A stretch of DNA of 50,761 nucleotides from an uncultured Hyphomicrobiales bacterium (lineage in GTDB: Bacteria; Pseudomonadota; Alphaproteobacteria; Rhizobiales; Xanthobacteraceae), in contig CAIYTE010000154.1 in the NCBI GenBank assembly GCA_903929045.1, positions 1 to 50,761 of the forward strand, in the 5' to 3' direction. The notes beneath the pieces are model-generated. The model worked only from the letters and a program-made list of their open reading frames with translations, was not told where the DNA came from and did no database searches. The position numbers and the translations under genes were made by a program. Within the stretch, counting starts at the first letter, position 1, and each line of letters starts with the position of its first letter. Shown piece after piece: positions 1 through 7,659 of this stretch.

Positions 1-3
1 AAT

Positions 4-36
4 GTGACTGGAGTTCAGACGTGGCTCTTCCGATCT
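4..36. other. Sequencing adapter remnant (Illumina read-2 type)
   Basis: Positions 4-23 and 24-36 together read as the Illumina TruSeq read-2 adapter, ending in the well-known CTCTTCCGATCT, with a single T missing at the 23/24 junction. Genuine sequence begins at about 37, where a reverse-strand dps reading frame is cut off. This is an assembly or trimming artefact rather than genomic DNA. The forward frame across it gives the spurious peptide start MTGVQTW, a variant of a contaminant peptide seen in many databases. Confidence 0.95.
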
Positions 37-367
37 GCATATCCAGTGGATCGACATAGTCGGCGTCGTTGTCGGCCAAGCGCTGCTTGCGGCCGATGTC
101 GCCGATGGAGCGCAGGGTGTTGCCGCCGATCTTGCGCACGCGTTCGGCGATGTCGTCGGTGGTGGCGAAAATCTCGGCGGCCTGGTCGTCGAGCAGCAGG
201 TGATAGTCGCGGAAATGCGGCCCGCTCACGTGCCAGTGGAAGTTCTTCGTCTTCATGTAAAGCGCGAAGGTGTCCGCCAAAATCGCATTCATTGCGCCGG
301 CGATGTCCTTGACGGCATTGGATTTAAGGTCGGTCGGCGTGGCGAGACGCGGCGTCGGTTTTTTCAC
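37..367 (-). CDS. dps: Dps family DNA-binding ferritin-like protein, C-terminus missing
   Basis: Ferritin-like mini-cage protein that binds and oxidises iron and protects DNA in starvation or oxidative stress. The reverse strand reads from a GTG at 367 and begins MKKPTPRLATPTDLKSNAV. It continues through KNFHWHVSGPHFRDYHLLLD, which carries the His/Asp ferroxidase ligands typical of Dps, and then NTLRSIGDIGRK. About 110 residues are present of a usual 160-180. The frame runs into the adapter at 36, so the truncation is technical. A purine-rich CGGAG lies about 9 bases before the GTG, and no in-frame ATG lies close upstream. Family assignment is firm; the start codon is less so. Confidence 0.88.
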
Positions 368-466
368 AGGCGATGCTCCGGGCAGGGATGAGTTCCACCC
401 AACGCTAGCAGAGCGCTGAAGTTCCGTCCTTGCAACTTTGGAGGCCGGTCTCGCTCAAACGGCTGG

Positions 467-1240
467 CTAGTTCGGCTTCTTCGGCGGCTCGGTACCCTGC
501 GCTGTGTCGAGTTCGGCGGCGTGGTCGGCGGCGGCTTTGGACTCTTCGATGCGCCCGAGGCATTTCAAGGCTGCAGCACGACCGTGATGCGCCACCGCCA
601 TCGCTGGCGCGAAGCCGATGGCCCGGTCCATGCCTTCGAGCGCGTCGTCGAACCGGCCCAGCCCCATCAGTGCGGCCGCCCTGGCGACATGCGCTTGCGG
701 CAAATCCGGGCTGAGCGCCAGTGCGCGATCGTAACTGTCGACCGCGTCCTGCAGCCGCCCCATGTCATGGAGCAGGGTGCCGCGGTTGAACCAGTCGGCG
801 CCCGAATTGCCGTTGAGCGCCAGCGCGCGGTCATAGGCCTTCAGCGCTTCGTCCGGAAAGCCGGTCTCGGCCAGAATGCTGGCGCGGTTGCCGTGCGCGG
901 CGGCGAAATTCGGGTCGACCGTCAGCGCCGCGTCGTAAGCCTTGATCGCCTCAAGCGGCTGGCCAAGCCGGTCATAGGCCTGGCCCATCAGATTGTGGAC
1001 CCGGGCCTGCGGCTTGCCGACATCGATGGCGCGCTGCGCCAGTTCGACGCCTTTGTCATATTGGCCGTCCTCGCAGGCGACCACCGCGACATAATACAGC
1101 GCGTCGGCGTTGGTCGGGTCTTCGGCCAGCGCATCGATATAGCGCTGCATCGCCAGGTCCAATTGGCCCTGGCGGTGGTGAAACAGTCCCTGCTGCAGCA
1201 GGGCGGCGATGGTCGGGTTGCCGGTCTTTTCGTCGCTCAT
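467..1240 (-). CDS. Tetratricopeptide repeat protein
   Basis: A soluble 257-residue protein built almost wholly of TPR units from about residue 10 to 235. Repeated signatures include DALYYVAVVACEDGQYDKG, AHGNRASILAETGFPDEALK, ADWFNRGTLLHDMGRLQDAV and AHVARAAALMGLGRFDDALE, with the Gly/Ala/Pro spacing typical of the fold. The C-terminus ends in a short polar tail (GTEPPKKPN). No signal peptide or catalytic domain is visible, so it is probably a scaffold for protein contacts; the partner is unknown. The ATG at 1240 lacks a strong ribosome site, so the start is tentative. It stands alone on its strand, divergent from pccB. Confidence 0.85.
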   Translation of the reverse strand: MSDEKTGNPTIAALLQQGLFHHRQGQLDLAMQRYIDALAEDPTNADALYYVAVVACEDGQYDKGVELAQRAIDVGKPQARVHNLMGQAYDRLGQPLEAIKAYDAALTVDPNFAAAHGNRASILAETGFPDEALKAYDRALALNGNSGADWFNRGTLLHDMGRLQDAVDSYDRALALSPDLPQAHVARAAALMGLGRFDDALEGMDRAIGFAPAMAVAHHGRAAALKCLGRIEESKAAADHAAELDTAQGTEPPKKPN

Positions 1241-1283
1241 GAGGGGGTTCTAGTGAGGGCACGAGACGATGCCAAGGCTTTCG

Positions 1284-1364
1284 GTCGTCATCCCCGCGTA
1301 GGCGGGGATCCAGTATTCACGGACCCATCGGTGTGTACTGGGTCCCCGCTTTCGCGGGGACGAC
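1284..1364. repeat. REP-like double palindrome
   Basis: Two hairpins face each other: CCCCGC-GTAG-GCGGGG at 1292-1307 and CCCCGC-TTTC-GCGGGG at 1344-1359. They are embedded in larger inverted arms (GTCGTCATCCCCGC at 1284 onward against GCGGGGACGAC ending at 1364). In translation such units give the spurious peptide [10 protein letters not shown], frequent in proteobacterial databases. It lies between the divergent TPR and pccB genes. It is a dispersed intergenic element and may affect transcript ends. Confidence 0.85.
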
Positions 1365-1446
1365 AATCAGGGACCGTGGCCTAGCTTTTGCACCGCAATG
1401 CAGCAATGATTGCAGGACTTTGGCGGCAAAGGCGGAAGCGAAGCCC

Positions 1447-2979
1447 ATGAAGGACATTCTCGACAGGCTGGAAGAGCGGCGCGACGAGGCCCGCCTTGGT
1501 GGCGGCGAAAAGCGCATCGAGGCCCAGCACAAGAGGGGCAAGCTCACCGCCCGCGAGCGTATCGAGCTGCTGCTCGACAAGGGCTCCTTCGAGGAGTTCG
1601 ACATGTTCGTCGAGCACCGCTCGTCCGACTTCGGCATGGAGAAGACGAAATTTCCCGGCGACGGCGTCGTCACCGGCTGGGGCACCGTCAACGGCCGCGT
1701 CGTCTACCTGTTTTCGAAGGACTTCACCGTGTTCGGCGGTTCGCTGTCGGAAGCGCACGCGCAGAAGATCATGAAGGTGCAGGACATGGCGATGAAGGCG
1801 CGCTGCCCGATCATCGGTCTGTTCGATGCTGGCGGCGCGCGCATCCAGGAAGGTGTTGCCGCGCTCGGCGGTTACGGTGAAGTGTTCAAGCGCAATGTGA
1901 TGGCGTCCGGCGTTATTCCCCAAATCAGTGTCATCATGGGGCCGTGCGCCGGCGGCGATGTCTATTCGCCGGCCATGACCGACTTCATCTTCATGGTCCG
2001 CGACACCAGCTACATGTTCGTCACCGGTCCTGACGTCGTGAAGACGGTGACCAACGAAGTCGTCACCGCGGAAGAACTTGGCGGCGCCTCGATCCACACC
2101 ACCAAGTCGGGCGTCGCCGATGGCGCGTTCGAGAATGACGTCGAGTGCCTGTTGCAGATGCGCCGGCTCATCGACTTCCTGCCGGCCAACAACGAAGCCG
2201 GTGTTCCGGCGTGGCCGGCGGCGGACGATGCCGACCGTATCGATGAATCGCTCGATACACTGATCCCGGACAATCCGAACAAGCCCTACGACATCAAAGA
2301 GCTGATCGAGAAGGTGGTGGACGAGGGCGACTTCTTCGAAGTCTCGGCCAAGCACGCCATGAACATCGTCATCGGCTTCGGCCGCATCGCCGGGCGCACG
2401 GTCGGCTTTGTCGCCAATCAGCCGCTGGTGCTGGCGGGCGTGCTCGACAGCGCGGCGTCACGCAAAGCGGCGCGCTTTGTGCGCTTCTGCGATAGCTTCT
2501 CGATTCCGATCGTCACCTTTGTCGACGTGCCGGGATTTTTGCCGGGCACCGACCAGGAATATGGCGGCCTTATCAAGCACGGCGCCAAACTCTTGTTCGC
2601 CTACAGCCAGTGCACGGTGCCGCTGGTGACGGTCATCACGCGCAAGGCCTTCGGCGGCGCCTATGACGTGATGGCGTCGAAGCATGTCGGCGGCGACTTG
2701 AATTACGCCTGGCCGACGGCGCAGATCGCGGTGATGGGCGCCAAGGGCGCGGTGGAAATCATCTTCCGCGCCGACATCGGCGACAAGGATGCGATTGCCG
2801 CGCGCACCAAGGAATACGAGGACCGCTTTCTCTCGCCCTTCGTCGCCGCCGAGCGCGGTTACATCGACGACGTCATCATGCCGCACTCGACGCGACGGCG
2901 GCTCGCCCGCGCGCTCGCCATGCTCAAGGGCAAGAAGGTCGAGCTGCCGGGCCGCAAGCACGATAATCTGCCGCTCTGA
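1447..2979 (+). CDS. pccB: Propionyl-CoA carboxylase beta subunit (carboxyltransferase)
   Basis: Transfers carboxyl from carboxybiotin to propionyl-CoA, giving methylmalonyl-CoA. At 510 residues it matches the family's usual length. Crotonase-type carboxyltransferase halves are seen: an N-terminal half with the oxyanion region [19 protein letters not shown], and a C-terminal half with [28 protein letters not shown] and [11 protein letters not shown]. The start at 1447 ([16 protein letters not shown]) is chosen because the longer frame runs back through the REP-like palindrome. The partner biotin-bearing subunit is probably the pccA gene at 17212, about 14 kb away. The MAKGA-type C-terminal half favours propionyl- or acetyl-CoA over methylcrotonyl-CoA, in contrast to the mccB at 48734. 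Confidence 0.93.
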   Translation: MKDILDRLEERRDEARLGGGEKRIEAQHKRGKLTARERIELLLDKGSFEEFDMFVEHRSSDFGMEKTKFPGDGVVTGWGTVNGRVVYLFSKDFTVFGGSLSEAHAQKIMKVQDMAMKARCPIIGLFDAGGARIQEGVAALGGYGEVFKRNVMASGVIPQISVIMGPCAGGDVYSPAMTDFIFMVRDTSYMFVTGPDVVKTVTNEVVTAEELGGASIHTTKSGVADGAFENDVECLLQMRRLIDFLPANNEAGVPAWPAADDADRIDESLDTLIPDNPNKPYDIKELIEKVVDEGDFFEVSAKHAMNIVIGFGRIAGRTVGFVANQPLVLAGVLDSAASRKAARFVRFCDSFSIPIVTFVDVPGFLPGTDQEYGGLIKHGAKLLFAYSQCTVPLVTVITRKAFGGAYDVMASKHVGGDLNYAWPTAQIAVMGAKGAVEIIFRADIGDKDAIAARTKEYEDRFLSPFVAAERGYIDDVIMPHSTRRRLARALAMLKGKKVELPGRKHDNLPL

Positions 2980-3004
2980 CGTCTCACGCACGCGGAGGCT
3001 GGGA

Positions 3005-3562
3005 ATGATCGCGCACATTCGCCTGCGAAGTCTCGCTGTCGCCGCGCTGTTGCTCGCGGCACCCGCGCATGCGCAGCTCGTCAACGAGAACCTGCTGGCA
3101 GGTCTGCCGCCGGGCTACAAGGTCGACTTCCAGCAGAAAAAAGACCGGCAGATGATCTCCGAAATGGTGCCGGTGGCCGAGAATGTGAATGCCTGGACCG
3201 AAATGGTCACGGTGCAGATTTTCTTCGGGCTGAAAGTTCCGCCGGATGACTTCCGCGCGCGCATCGAGAAGCTCTGGGGCGACAGCTGTCCCGGCAGCCA
3301 GTTCAGCACCGTGAGCAAGGCCCTCGAGAACGGCTATCCGGCGTTGACCTGGAAGCAGACCTGTCCGCTCAACAAGACGACCGGCAAGCCGGAGATCACC
3401 TGGATGAAGGCCATCGGCGGCAATGACAGCCTCTACGTCGTGCAGAAGGCCTTCAAGTTCACGCCGTCGGACGCGCAGGTGGCGACCTGGACCGATTACC
3501 TACGCAGCGTGGCGGTGTGCGACACGCGGCGGCCGGACCGCGCCTGCCCGAAAGGAATGTAG
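3005..3562 (+). CDS. Secreted hypothetical protein
   Basis: A 185-residue protein with a clear signal peptide (RLRSLAVAALLLAAPAHA, cleavage near residue 23), so probably periplasmic. The mature part is polar and holds Cys in SCPGSQF, TCPLN, AVCDTR and ACPKGM, which could form disulphides. No named domain is recognised; small exported proteins with an LPPGYKVDFQQKK-like start are common in rhizobia. GGAGG at 2994-2998 sits 6 bases before the ATG, and the gene follows pccB by 25 bases, so co-transcription is possible. Confidence 0.72.
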   Translation: MIAHIRLRSLAVAALLLAAPAHAQLVNENLLAGLPPGYKVDFQQKKDRQMISEMVPVAENVNAWTEMVTVQIFFGLKVPPDDFRARIEKLWGDSCPGSQFSTVSKALENGYPALTWKQTCPLNKTTGKPEITWMKAIGGNDSLYVVQKAFKFTPSDAQVATWTDYLRSVAVCDTRRPDRACPKGM

Positions 3563-3696
3563 GCGCCGGTATCATCGTCGCGGGACGCGGTATCCGGTTG
3601 TGGCGTGTGCGCCGGCAAGTCCTAATGCGCGAACTGCAAAAGCAATTCTTAACCGCAATATTCCATAGAATACGCTGTACTTTAAACGGCGGTCCG

Positions 3697-4023
3697 GTGG
3701 AATCCCTTTCGCGCACCTCATGGCTCGACGCCGGCCTCATCGCCGGCACAGCGCTGCTCGGCCTGATCGTCACGGCGCATCATGCGCTGATGCCGCGCGA
3801 TCCGCTGGCGCCGGTGGCTGTCATCTTCGCACCGTGGATCGGCGCTGACGCCGCGCTGGTCGCGGCATCCAATGCCGGCGCGCAGATCCTCCAGGCCGGC
3901 GCAACATCGAACATCGTCGTCGTGCTGCCGAACGATGCCGGCTATGCCGCGCGCGCCTCGGCGCAGGGCGCCTGGCTGGTCGCTGACGCGGCGGCGCTCG
4001 CCGGCTGCGTGGTGACGCGATGA
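3697..4023 (+). CDS. Small hypothetical protein overlapping a chemoreceptor gene
   Basis: About 108 residues with one hydrophobic stretch near the N-terminus ([22 protein letters not shown]), followed by an Ala/Gly-rich segment. The segment around [20 protein letters not shown] and [16 protein letters not shown] recalls short membrane-anchored proteins of rhizobia, but no family is assigned. The GTG at 3697 is preferred; an ATG at 3625 would extend it through an AT-rich stretch (3640-3690) that looks more like promoter. Its stop overlaps the next start as ATGA (4020-4023), so it is translationally coupled to the chemoreceptor. Confidence 0.6.
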   Translation: MESLSRTSWLDAGLIAGTALLGLIVTAHHALMPRDPLAPVAVIFAPWIGADAALVAASNAGAQILQAGATSNIVVVLPNDAGYAARASAQGAWLVADAAALAGCVVTR

Positions 4024-5504
4024 TTCATTTCGATATCGTCGAAACCAGCAGTCTGTCGCAACTGCGGCGGTCGGTTGCGAAGCTGTTGCTGACGCTCGCC
4101 GCGTTTCAGACGCCGTGCCTTGTGGCGATTGCCGCGATGCGCGGCATGGATGTGGTGTCGACCGCGGTCGGCGCCGGTCTGCTCGCGGCCGCGCCGCTGC
4201 TGTTGTTCAAGCTGAACCGGCCGATTTTCGCCGTCGCCATGGCGCTGGCGGTGGCGCTGATCGGGCAGACCTCGATGCTGGTGTTCCTGATGAAGGGGCA
4301 CGCCTGGCAGATCGAGATGCACTTCTATTATTTCGCCGTGCTGGCGATGCTGGCGGGGTTTTGCGGCTGGCGCACCATCGCTTTCGGCGCGCTGCTGATC
4401 GCGCTTGAGCACACGGTGTTCAACTTCATCATGCCGGAGGCCTTGTTCGGCGGCGGCACCGACATCGGCCGTCTTGCCGTTCATGCCATCGTCGTCGTCG
4501 TCGAGGCGACGGCATTGGTTGTCATCACCAGCACCATCCAGCGCGCCTTCGAGCAGGCCGATACGCTGCAGGACGCCACGCTGGCGGCGTCCACCGAACT
4601 GGAAAAATCGGCGGCGGCCCGCGAGAGCCTGCTGTCCGAAGCGACGTCCCACGCCGCGCGCCTGCGTGAATTGCTCAACCGCTTCGACGCCGAGATGTCG
4701 GTGTCGATCGACGCGTTGCACACCAGCGCCGCCGGCCTGATGGGCAATGCCGACCGTCTCGGCACGTCGTCGACCAAGGCAAGCGAGCAGGTCATCGCCG
4801 TGCGCAGCGTCTCCGAGGAAACCTCGCGCACCGTCGACCGCGTCGCCGCAGCGGGGCAGGAGCTGGCGCGCACCATCAATGAGGTCGGCATCAGCGCCGC
4901 GAAGTCGTCGGCGGTCGCCGCCGAAGCCGTTACCGAAGCCGGCCGTACCAGCCGGACCATGGACGAGATGGCGGCGGTAAGCGCCGAGATCGGTGCCGTC
5001 ACGGATCTGATCCGCGGCATTGCCGCGCAGACGAATTTGCTCGCGCTCAACGCCACCATCGAAGCGGCGCGCGCCGGCGATGCCGGTCGCGGTTTTTCCG
5101 TCGTGGCGCAGGAGGTCAAAGCGCTCGCCAACCAGACCGCCAAGGCCACCGAGGAAATCGCGCAGCGCGTCGCCGCGATGCAGGACACCAGCAACCGCTC
5201 GGTCGAGGCGATCCACGCCGTATCGCAGAAGATCCGTGCGCTCGACGAAGTCGCCACCAGCATCGCTGCGGCGGTCAACGAGCAGGTGGCTGCCACCGAG
5301 GAAATCGCCGCCAATGTCAGCGCGGCGGCGTCCGGCGTCAGCTCCGTCGAGCAGTCGGTGGTCGAGATCGATGATCTCACCGGCGCCAGCACGCGTGACG
5401 TCGCGCAGGTCAACACGGCAGCGCAGCAGGTGGCCTTGCAGACCCGCACCATCCGCGAGCGCGTTCATGCGTTTACCGGCGAGATCGCGAAGCTGAGGGC
5501 GTAG
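4020..5504 (+). CDS. Methyl-accepting chemotaxis protein with polytopic membrane sensor
   Basis: A 494-residue chemoreceptor-like signalling protein. The N-terminal 180 residues hold several membrane segments (for example [19 protein letters not shown] and [20 protein letters not shown]) with conserved aromatic and His positions (HFYYF, EHTVFNF). There is no large periplasmic ligand domain. The C-terminal methyl-accepting coiled coil contains the kinase-contact hairpin [20 protein letters not shown] and [20 protein letters not shown]. It would feed a CheA/CheW pathway, though no che genes are in the window. A HAMP domain is not evident. Ligand unknown. Confidence 0.9.
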   Translation: MIHFDIVETSSLSQLRRSVAKLLLTLAAFQTPCLVAIAAMRGMDVVSTAVGAGLLAAAPLLLFKLNRPIFAVAMALAVALIGQTSMLVFLMKGHAWQIEMHFYYFAVLAMLAGFCGWRTIAFGALLIALEHTVFNFIMPEALFGGGTDIGRLAVHAIVVVVEATALVVITSTIQRAFEQADTLQDATLAASTELEKSAAARESLLSEATSHAARLRELLNRFDAEMSVSIDALHTSAAGLMGNADRLGTSSTKASEQVIAVRSVSEETSRTVDRVAAAGQELARTINEVGISAAKSSAVAAEAVTEAGRTSRTMDEMAAVSAEIGAVTDLIRGIAAQTNLLALNATIEAARAGDAGRGFSVVAQEVKALANQTAKATEEIAQRVAAMQDTSNRSVEAIHAVSQKIRALDEVATSIAAAVNEQVAATEEIAANVSAAASGVSSVEQSVVEIDDLTGASTRDVAQVNTAAQQVALQTRTIRERVHAFTGEIAKLRA

Positions 5505-5510
5505 TCGATC

Positions 5511-5600
5511 CGTCACCCTGAGGTGCGAGCGCAGCGAGCCTCGAAGGGTGGGCCGTCTATCCTTCGAGGCGCGTGAAGACACGCGCACCTCAGGATGACG
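5511..5600. repeat. REP-like inverted repeat
   Basis: Outer arms GTCACCCTGAGGTGCG (5512-5527) and its near complement, ending near 5599, enclose an inner pair CCTCGAAGGG (5539 onward) and CCTTCGAGG (5561-5569). This palindromic module is widespread between genes in Bradyrhizobium-like genomes. It directly follows the chemoreceptor stop and could end or stabilise that transcript. Confidence 0.82.
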
Positions 5601-5670
5601 GGGAGAGTGGCTAGAACTCCCCCATCAAGCGCGCGATACTGCACCGGTCGTCACCAACCCGCCGGTCCCC

Positions 5671-6555
5671 ATGTCGCCTCCCGCCCAATCCGCGCCTTCG
5701 CTGCCTTACGTCGCCGTTGCTGAATCCTTCAAGCTGCCGCCGGGCATGAATTTCGGCGGCACGTCGGGTATCGCCTTCACGTCGAAGGGCACGATGTTCG
5801 TGCTGCATCGCGGGCCGAACCCGCTGATGGAATTCGATGCCGACGGCAATTTCATCCGCGGCTTCGGCGACGGCATGTTCGACCGGCCGCACGGCCTGCG
5901 CATCGATGCACAGGACAACATCTGGACGTCCGACGTCGCCTCGAACTTGGTCTACAAATTCAACGCCGCCGGCCGCCTGGAAATGACGCTGGGCGTCAAG
6001 GGCTGGACCGGCGAGTGGCACCCGTATGGTCACCTCAAGCTGTTCAACGAGCCGAACGAGGCGGTGGTCGGGCCCACGGGCCGCATCTATGTGCTGCAGG
6101 GTCACGGCAAGGCCGAGTCCTGCATTCACATGTTCGACGAAAGCGGCGACTTCATCAAAACCATCGGCAGGAAGGGCAAGGGGCCGGGCGAATTCGACCT
6201 GCCGCATTCGCTGGTGTTCGACAAGCAAGGCTTGCTCTATGTCGCCGACCGCAACAACGGCCGCATCCAGGTGCTCGATGCCGACGGCAATTATATTCGT
6301 GAGTCATCGCATCCCGGCACGCCATGCGGACTCTATATGACGGAAGACGAGCACATCTGGCTGGCGCACGGCCACACCGGCGAGGTCATGAAGCTCGATC
6401 TCAAGGGCAACGTCGTCGGCAAGATGGCGGGCTCGAGGCAGGGCAAGACGCTCGGCCGCTATGGCGAGGCGCATTACATCGCGGTGTCGCCGCGTGACGA
6501 AATCTTCGTCGCCGATACGCTGAATTATCGGGTGCAGAAGTATGTGAGGGGGTAG
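5671..6555 (+). CDS. NHL-repeat beta-propeller protein (peptidylamidoglycolate lyase-like)
   Basis: A 294-residue six-bladed propeller. NHL-type repeats recur: FDRPHGLRIDAQDNIWTSDV, FDLPHSLVFDKQGLLYVADR with NNGRIQVLDADGNYI, and AVSPRDEIFVADTLNYRVQK. Relatives include the lyase domain of peptide-amidating enzymes, but bacterial members are mostly uncharacterised, so no reaction is asserted. No signal peptide is obvious from the ATG at 5671. The last 41 coding bases recur at 7600-7640, on the far side of a two-gene insert. Confidence 0.82.
   Translation: MSPPAQSAPSLPYVAVAESFKLPPGMNFGGTSGIAFTSKGTMFVLHRGPNPLMEFDADGNFIRGFGDGMFDRPHGLRIDAQDNIWTSDVASNLVYKFNAAGRLEMTLGVKGWTGEWHPYGHLKLFNEPNEAVVGPTGRIYVLQGHGKAESCIHMFDESGDFIKTIGRKGKGPGEFDLPHSLVFDKQGLLYVADRNNGRIQVLDADGNYIRESSHPGTPCGLYMTEDEHIWLAHGHTGEVMKLDLKGNVVGKMAGSRQGKTLGRYGEAHYIAVSPRDEIFVADTLNYRVQKYVRG
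6511..6551 (+). repeat. Direct repeat copy 1 (3' end of NHL gene)
   Basis: Forty-one bases coding ADTLNYRVQKYVRG at the end of the NHL gene. They match 7600-7640 at a constant offset of 1089 with four mismatches. All four fall at third codon positions (GCC/GCA, AAT/AAC, TAT/TAC, CGG/CGC), so the encoded peptide is unchanged. Confidence 0.88.
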
Positions 6556-6619
6556 GGGCGGAGATAGTCGTACGGCTGGCTGCGCTGATTTTAGCGAGCT
6601 TGTTGCCGGTCAGGGGGGG

Positions 6620-7120
6620 ATGATGACTCAAGAATTTGGAGTGTTTGAACCGAAGCGATTTTATGTCGAGTTCGTTCGGCGTTCATTCGAGGAGTTTCAA
6701 GAGTCACCACTCGACGTCTATCGGGTTAAGATGGCCGTGATTCAATCCGACACAATGGCCGAGAGAGCGTGGCATCATTTTCGAGAGGATAGTCCCGAAA
6801 AAATCGGCCACGCTGCGAGCGCTCGAGCATATCGGCGCTACCTAGCTGAAAATGAGTGCGCAGACTTCCAAGTGGTCTGGGATGTCCATGATGGGCACAA
6901 GCACGTCGAGTTAGAACGCAGGCCACGTATAGTAACTAGTGCTTCGCAAAGTGGTATGCGCCAGACAGGTGAGGCATTTGATTCTAGGGCCTTCAGCGAG
7001 GATTTCGATGTCGGCGTGTCCGAGGCAATTGTAATTTTGGATGATGGTACTGAGAGAAAATTTTCGGAAGTCTTGGCGAACGTGGTCGGTATGTGGGGTA
7101 GACTTGTTCAAGAATGGTGA
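6620..7120 (+). CDS. Hypothetical protein of the repeat-bounded insert
   Basis: A soluble, acidic 166-residue protein with no signal peptide or membrane segment. Visible features are a helical N-terminal half (YVEFVRRSFEEFQESPLDVY), a His-rich turn VWDVHDGHKHVELER, and a C-terminal part VILDDGTERKFSEVLANVVG ending MWGRLVQEW. No named family is recognised. The ribosome site is a G-run just before tandem ATG codons (6620 and 6623). Base composition is AT-richer than neighbours, and codons such as AAT, ATA and TTA are used freely, suggesting transfer. It lies 27 bases before the DUF2513 gene and is probably co-transcribed with it. Confidence 0.7.
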   Translation: MMTQEFGVFEPKRFYVEFVRRSFEEFQESPLDVYRVKMAVIQSDTMAERAWHHFREDSPEKIGHAASARAYRRYLAENECADFQVVWDVHDGHKHVELERRPRIVTSASQSGMRQTGEAFDSRAFSEDFDVGVSEAIVILDDGTERKFSEVLANVVGMWGRLVQEW

Positions 7121-7147
7121 GATCGGGTTCAGGACTGAGGGATTTGC

Positions 7148-7543
7148 ATGAAACGTGACATGGACTTGGTCCGCGAAATTCTTTTGCGTGTTGAAGAAGC
7201 TGATAAAGAATGTGGAATGGAAGACCTGTTGCCTGAAGGTGTTTCTGAAGATGAAACTAGAAAATACGAATACCATCTAGATATGTTGGTCAATCAAACT
7301 GGTTTTGTAACGGGAGTAAATATTTCTGGGTTGTCTGGTGAAACTTGGATCGATTTAAAGCTTACGTGGAACGGTCACGAATTTTTAGAAGCAGTGCGCG
7401 ACCCGGAAATCTGGCGGCGGGCAAAAGAGGGTGCCAAAAAAGTCGGCTCCGCAAGTATCGACTTTTTGTGGGAGGCCGCTAAAGCCTACGCGCGGCATCT
7501 TGCGAAGGAGAAACTTGGCTTTCCCTTAATTGATCCAGCATAG
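7148..7543 (+). CDS. DUF2513 domain-containing protein
   Basis: A 131-residue protein with the DUF2513 pattern: it opens MKRDMDLVREILLRVEE, continues YHLDMLVNQTGFVTGV, and has the signature LKLTWNGHEFLEAVRDPEIW followed by RAKEGAKKVGSASIDFLW. DUF2513 proteins are small, of unknown function, and often occur in phages and mobile regions; that is family knowledge and gives no activity. The gene is AT-rich (about 40 percent GC by hand count at 7201-7260), unlike the chromosome around it. It is the second cargo gene between the 41-bp direct repeats. Confidence 0.85.
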   Translation: MKRDMDLVREILLRVEEADKECGMEDLLPEGVSEDETRKYEYHLDMLVNQTGFVTGVNISGLSGETWIDLKLTWNGHEFLEAVRDPEIWRRAKEGAKKVGSASIDFLWEAAKAYARHLAKEKLGFPLIDPA

Positions 7544-7599
7544 CACTGTGCCGGATGCCGGTGGCGAAGCGGGTGGTGATTGCTGGTGCCGTGCTCGGC

Positions 7600-7640
7600 G
7601 CAGATACGCTGAACTACCGCGTGCAGAAGTATGTGAGGGG
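7600..7640 (+). repeat. Direct repeat copy 2 (orphan 3' end of an NHL gene)
   Basis: Repeats 6511-6551 with four synonymous differences. The frame ADTLNYRVQKYVRG is intact, but the bases upstream (7555-7599) do not encode the rest of an NHL protein, and one G of the terminal G-run is missing, so no stop follows in frame. It is a detached gene end rather than a gene, and marks the right edge of the insert. Confidence 0.85.
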
Positions 7641-7659
7641 TAAGGGATCGCCCCGGCGC

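Noticed and set aside
4-312. Forward ORF of 102 codons at the left end
   Set aside because: It begins inside the adapter and runs antisense to dps.
1284-1364. CRISPR-like array
   Set aside because: Only two palindromic units facing each other, with no spacers of regular length and no cas genes.
1333-1446. N-terminal extension of pccB
   Set aside because: It reads through the REP-like hairpin, and the 1447 start gives the family's normal length.
3942-5588. Long reverse ORF opposite the chemoreceptor
   Set aside because: Antisense shadow of a high-GC gene; Arg/Gly/Asp-rich with no domain, while the forward strand has clear methyl-accepting motifs.
6556-7599. Complete prophage or integrative element
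   Set aside because: No integrase, recombinase, terminase or structural gene; only two small genes lie between the repeats.
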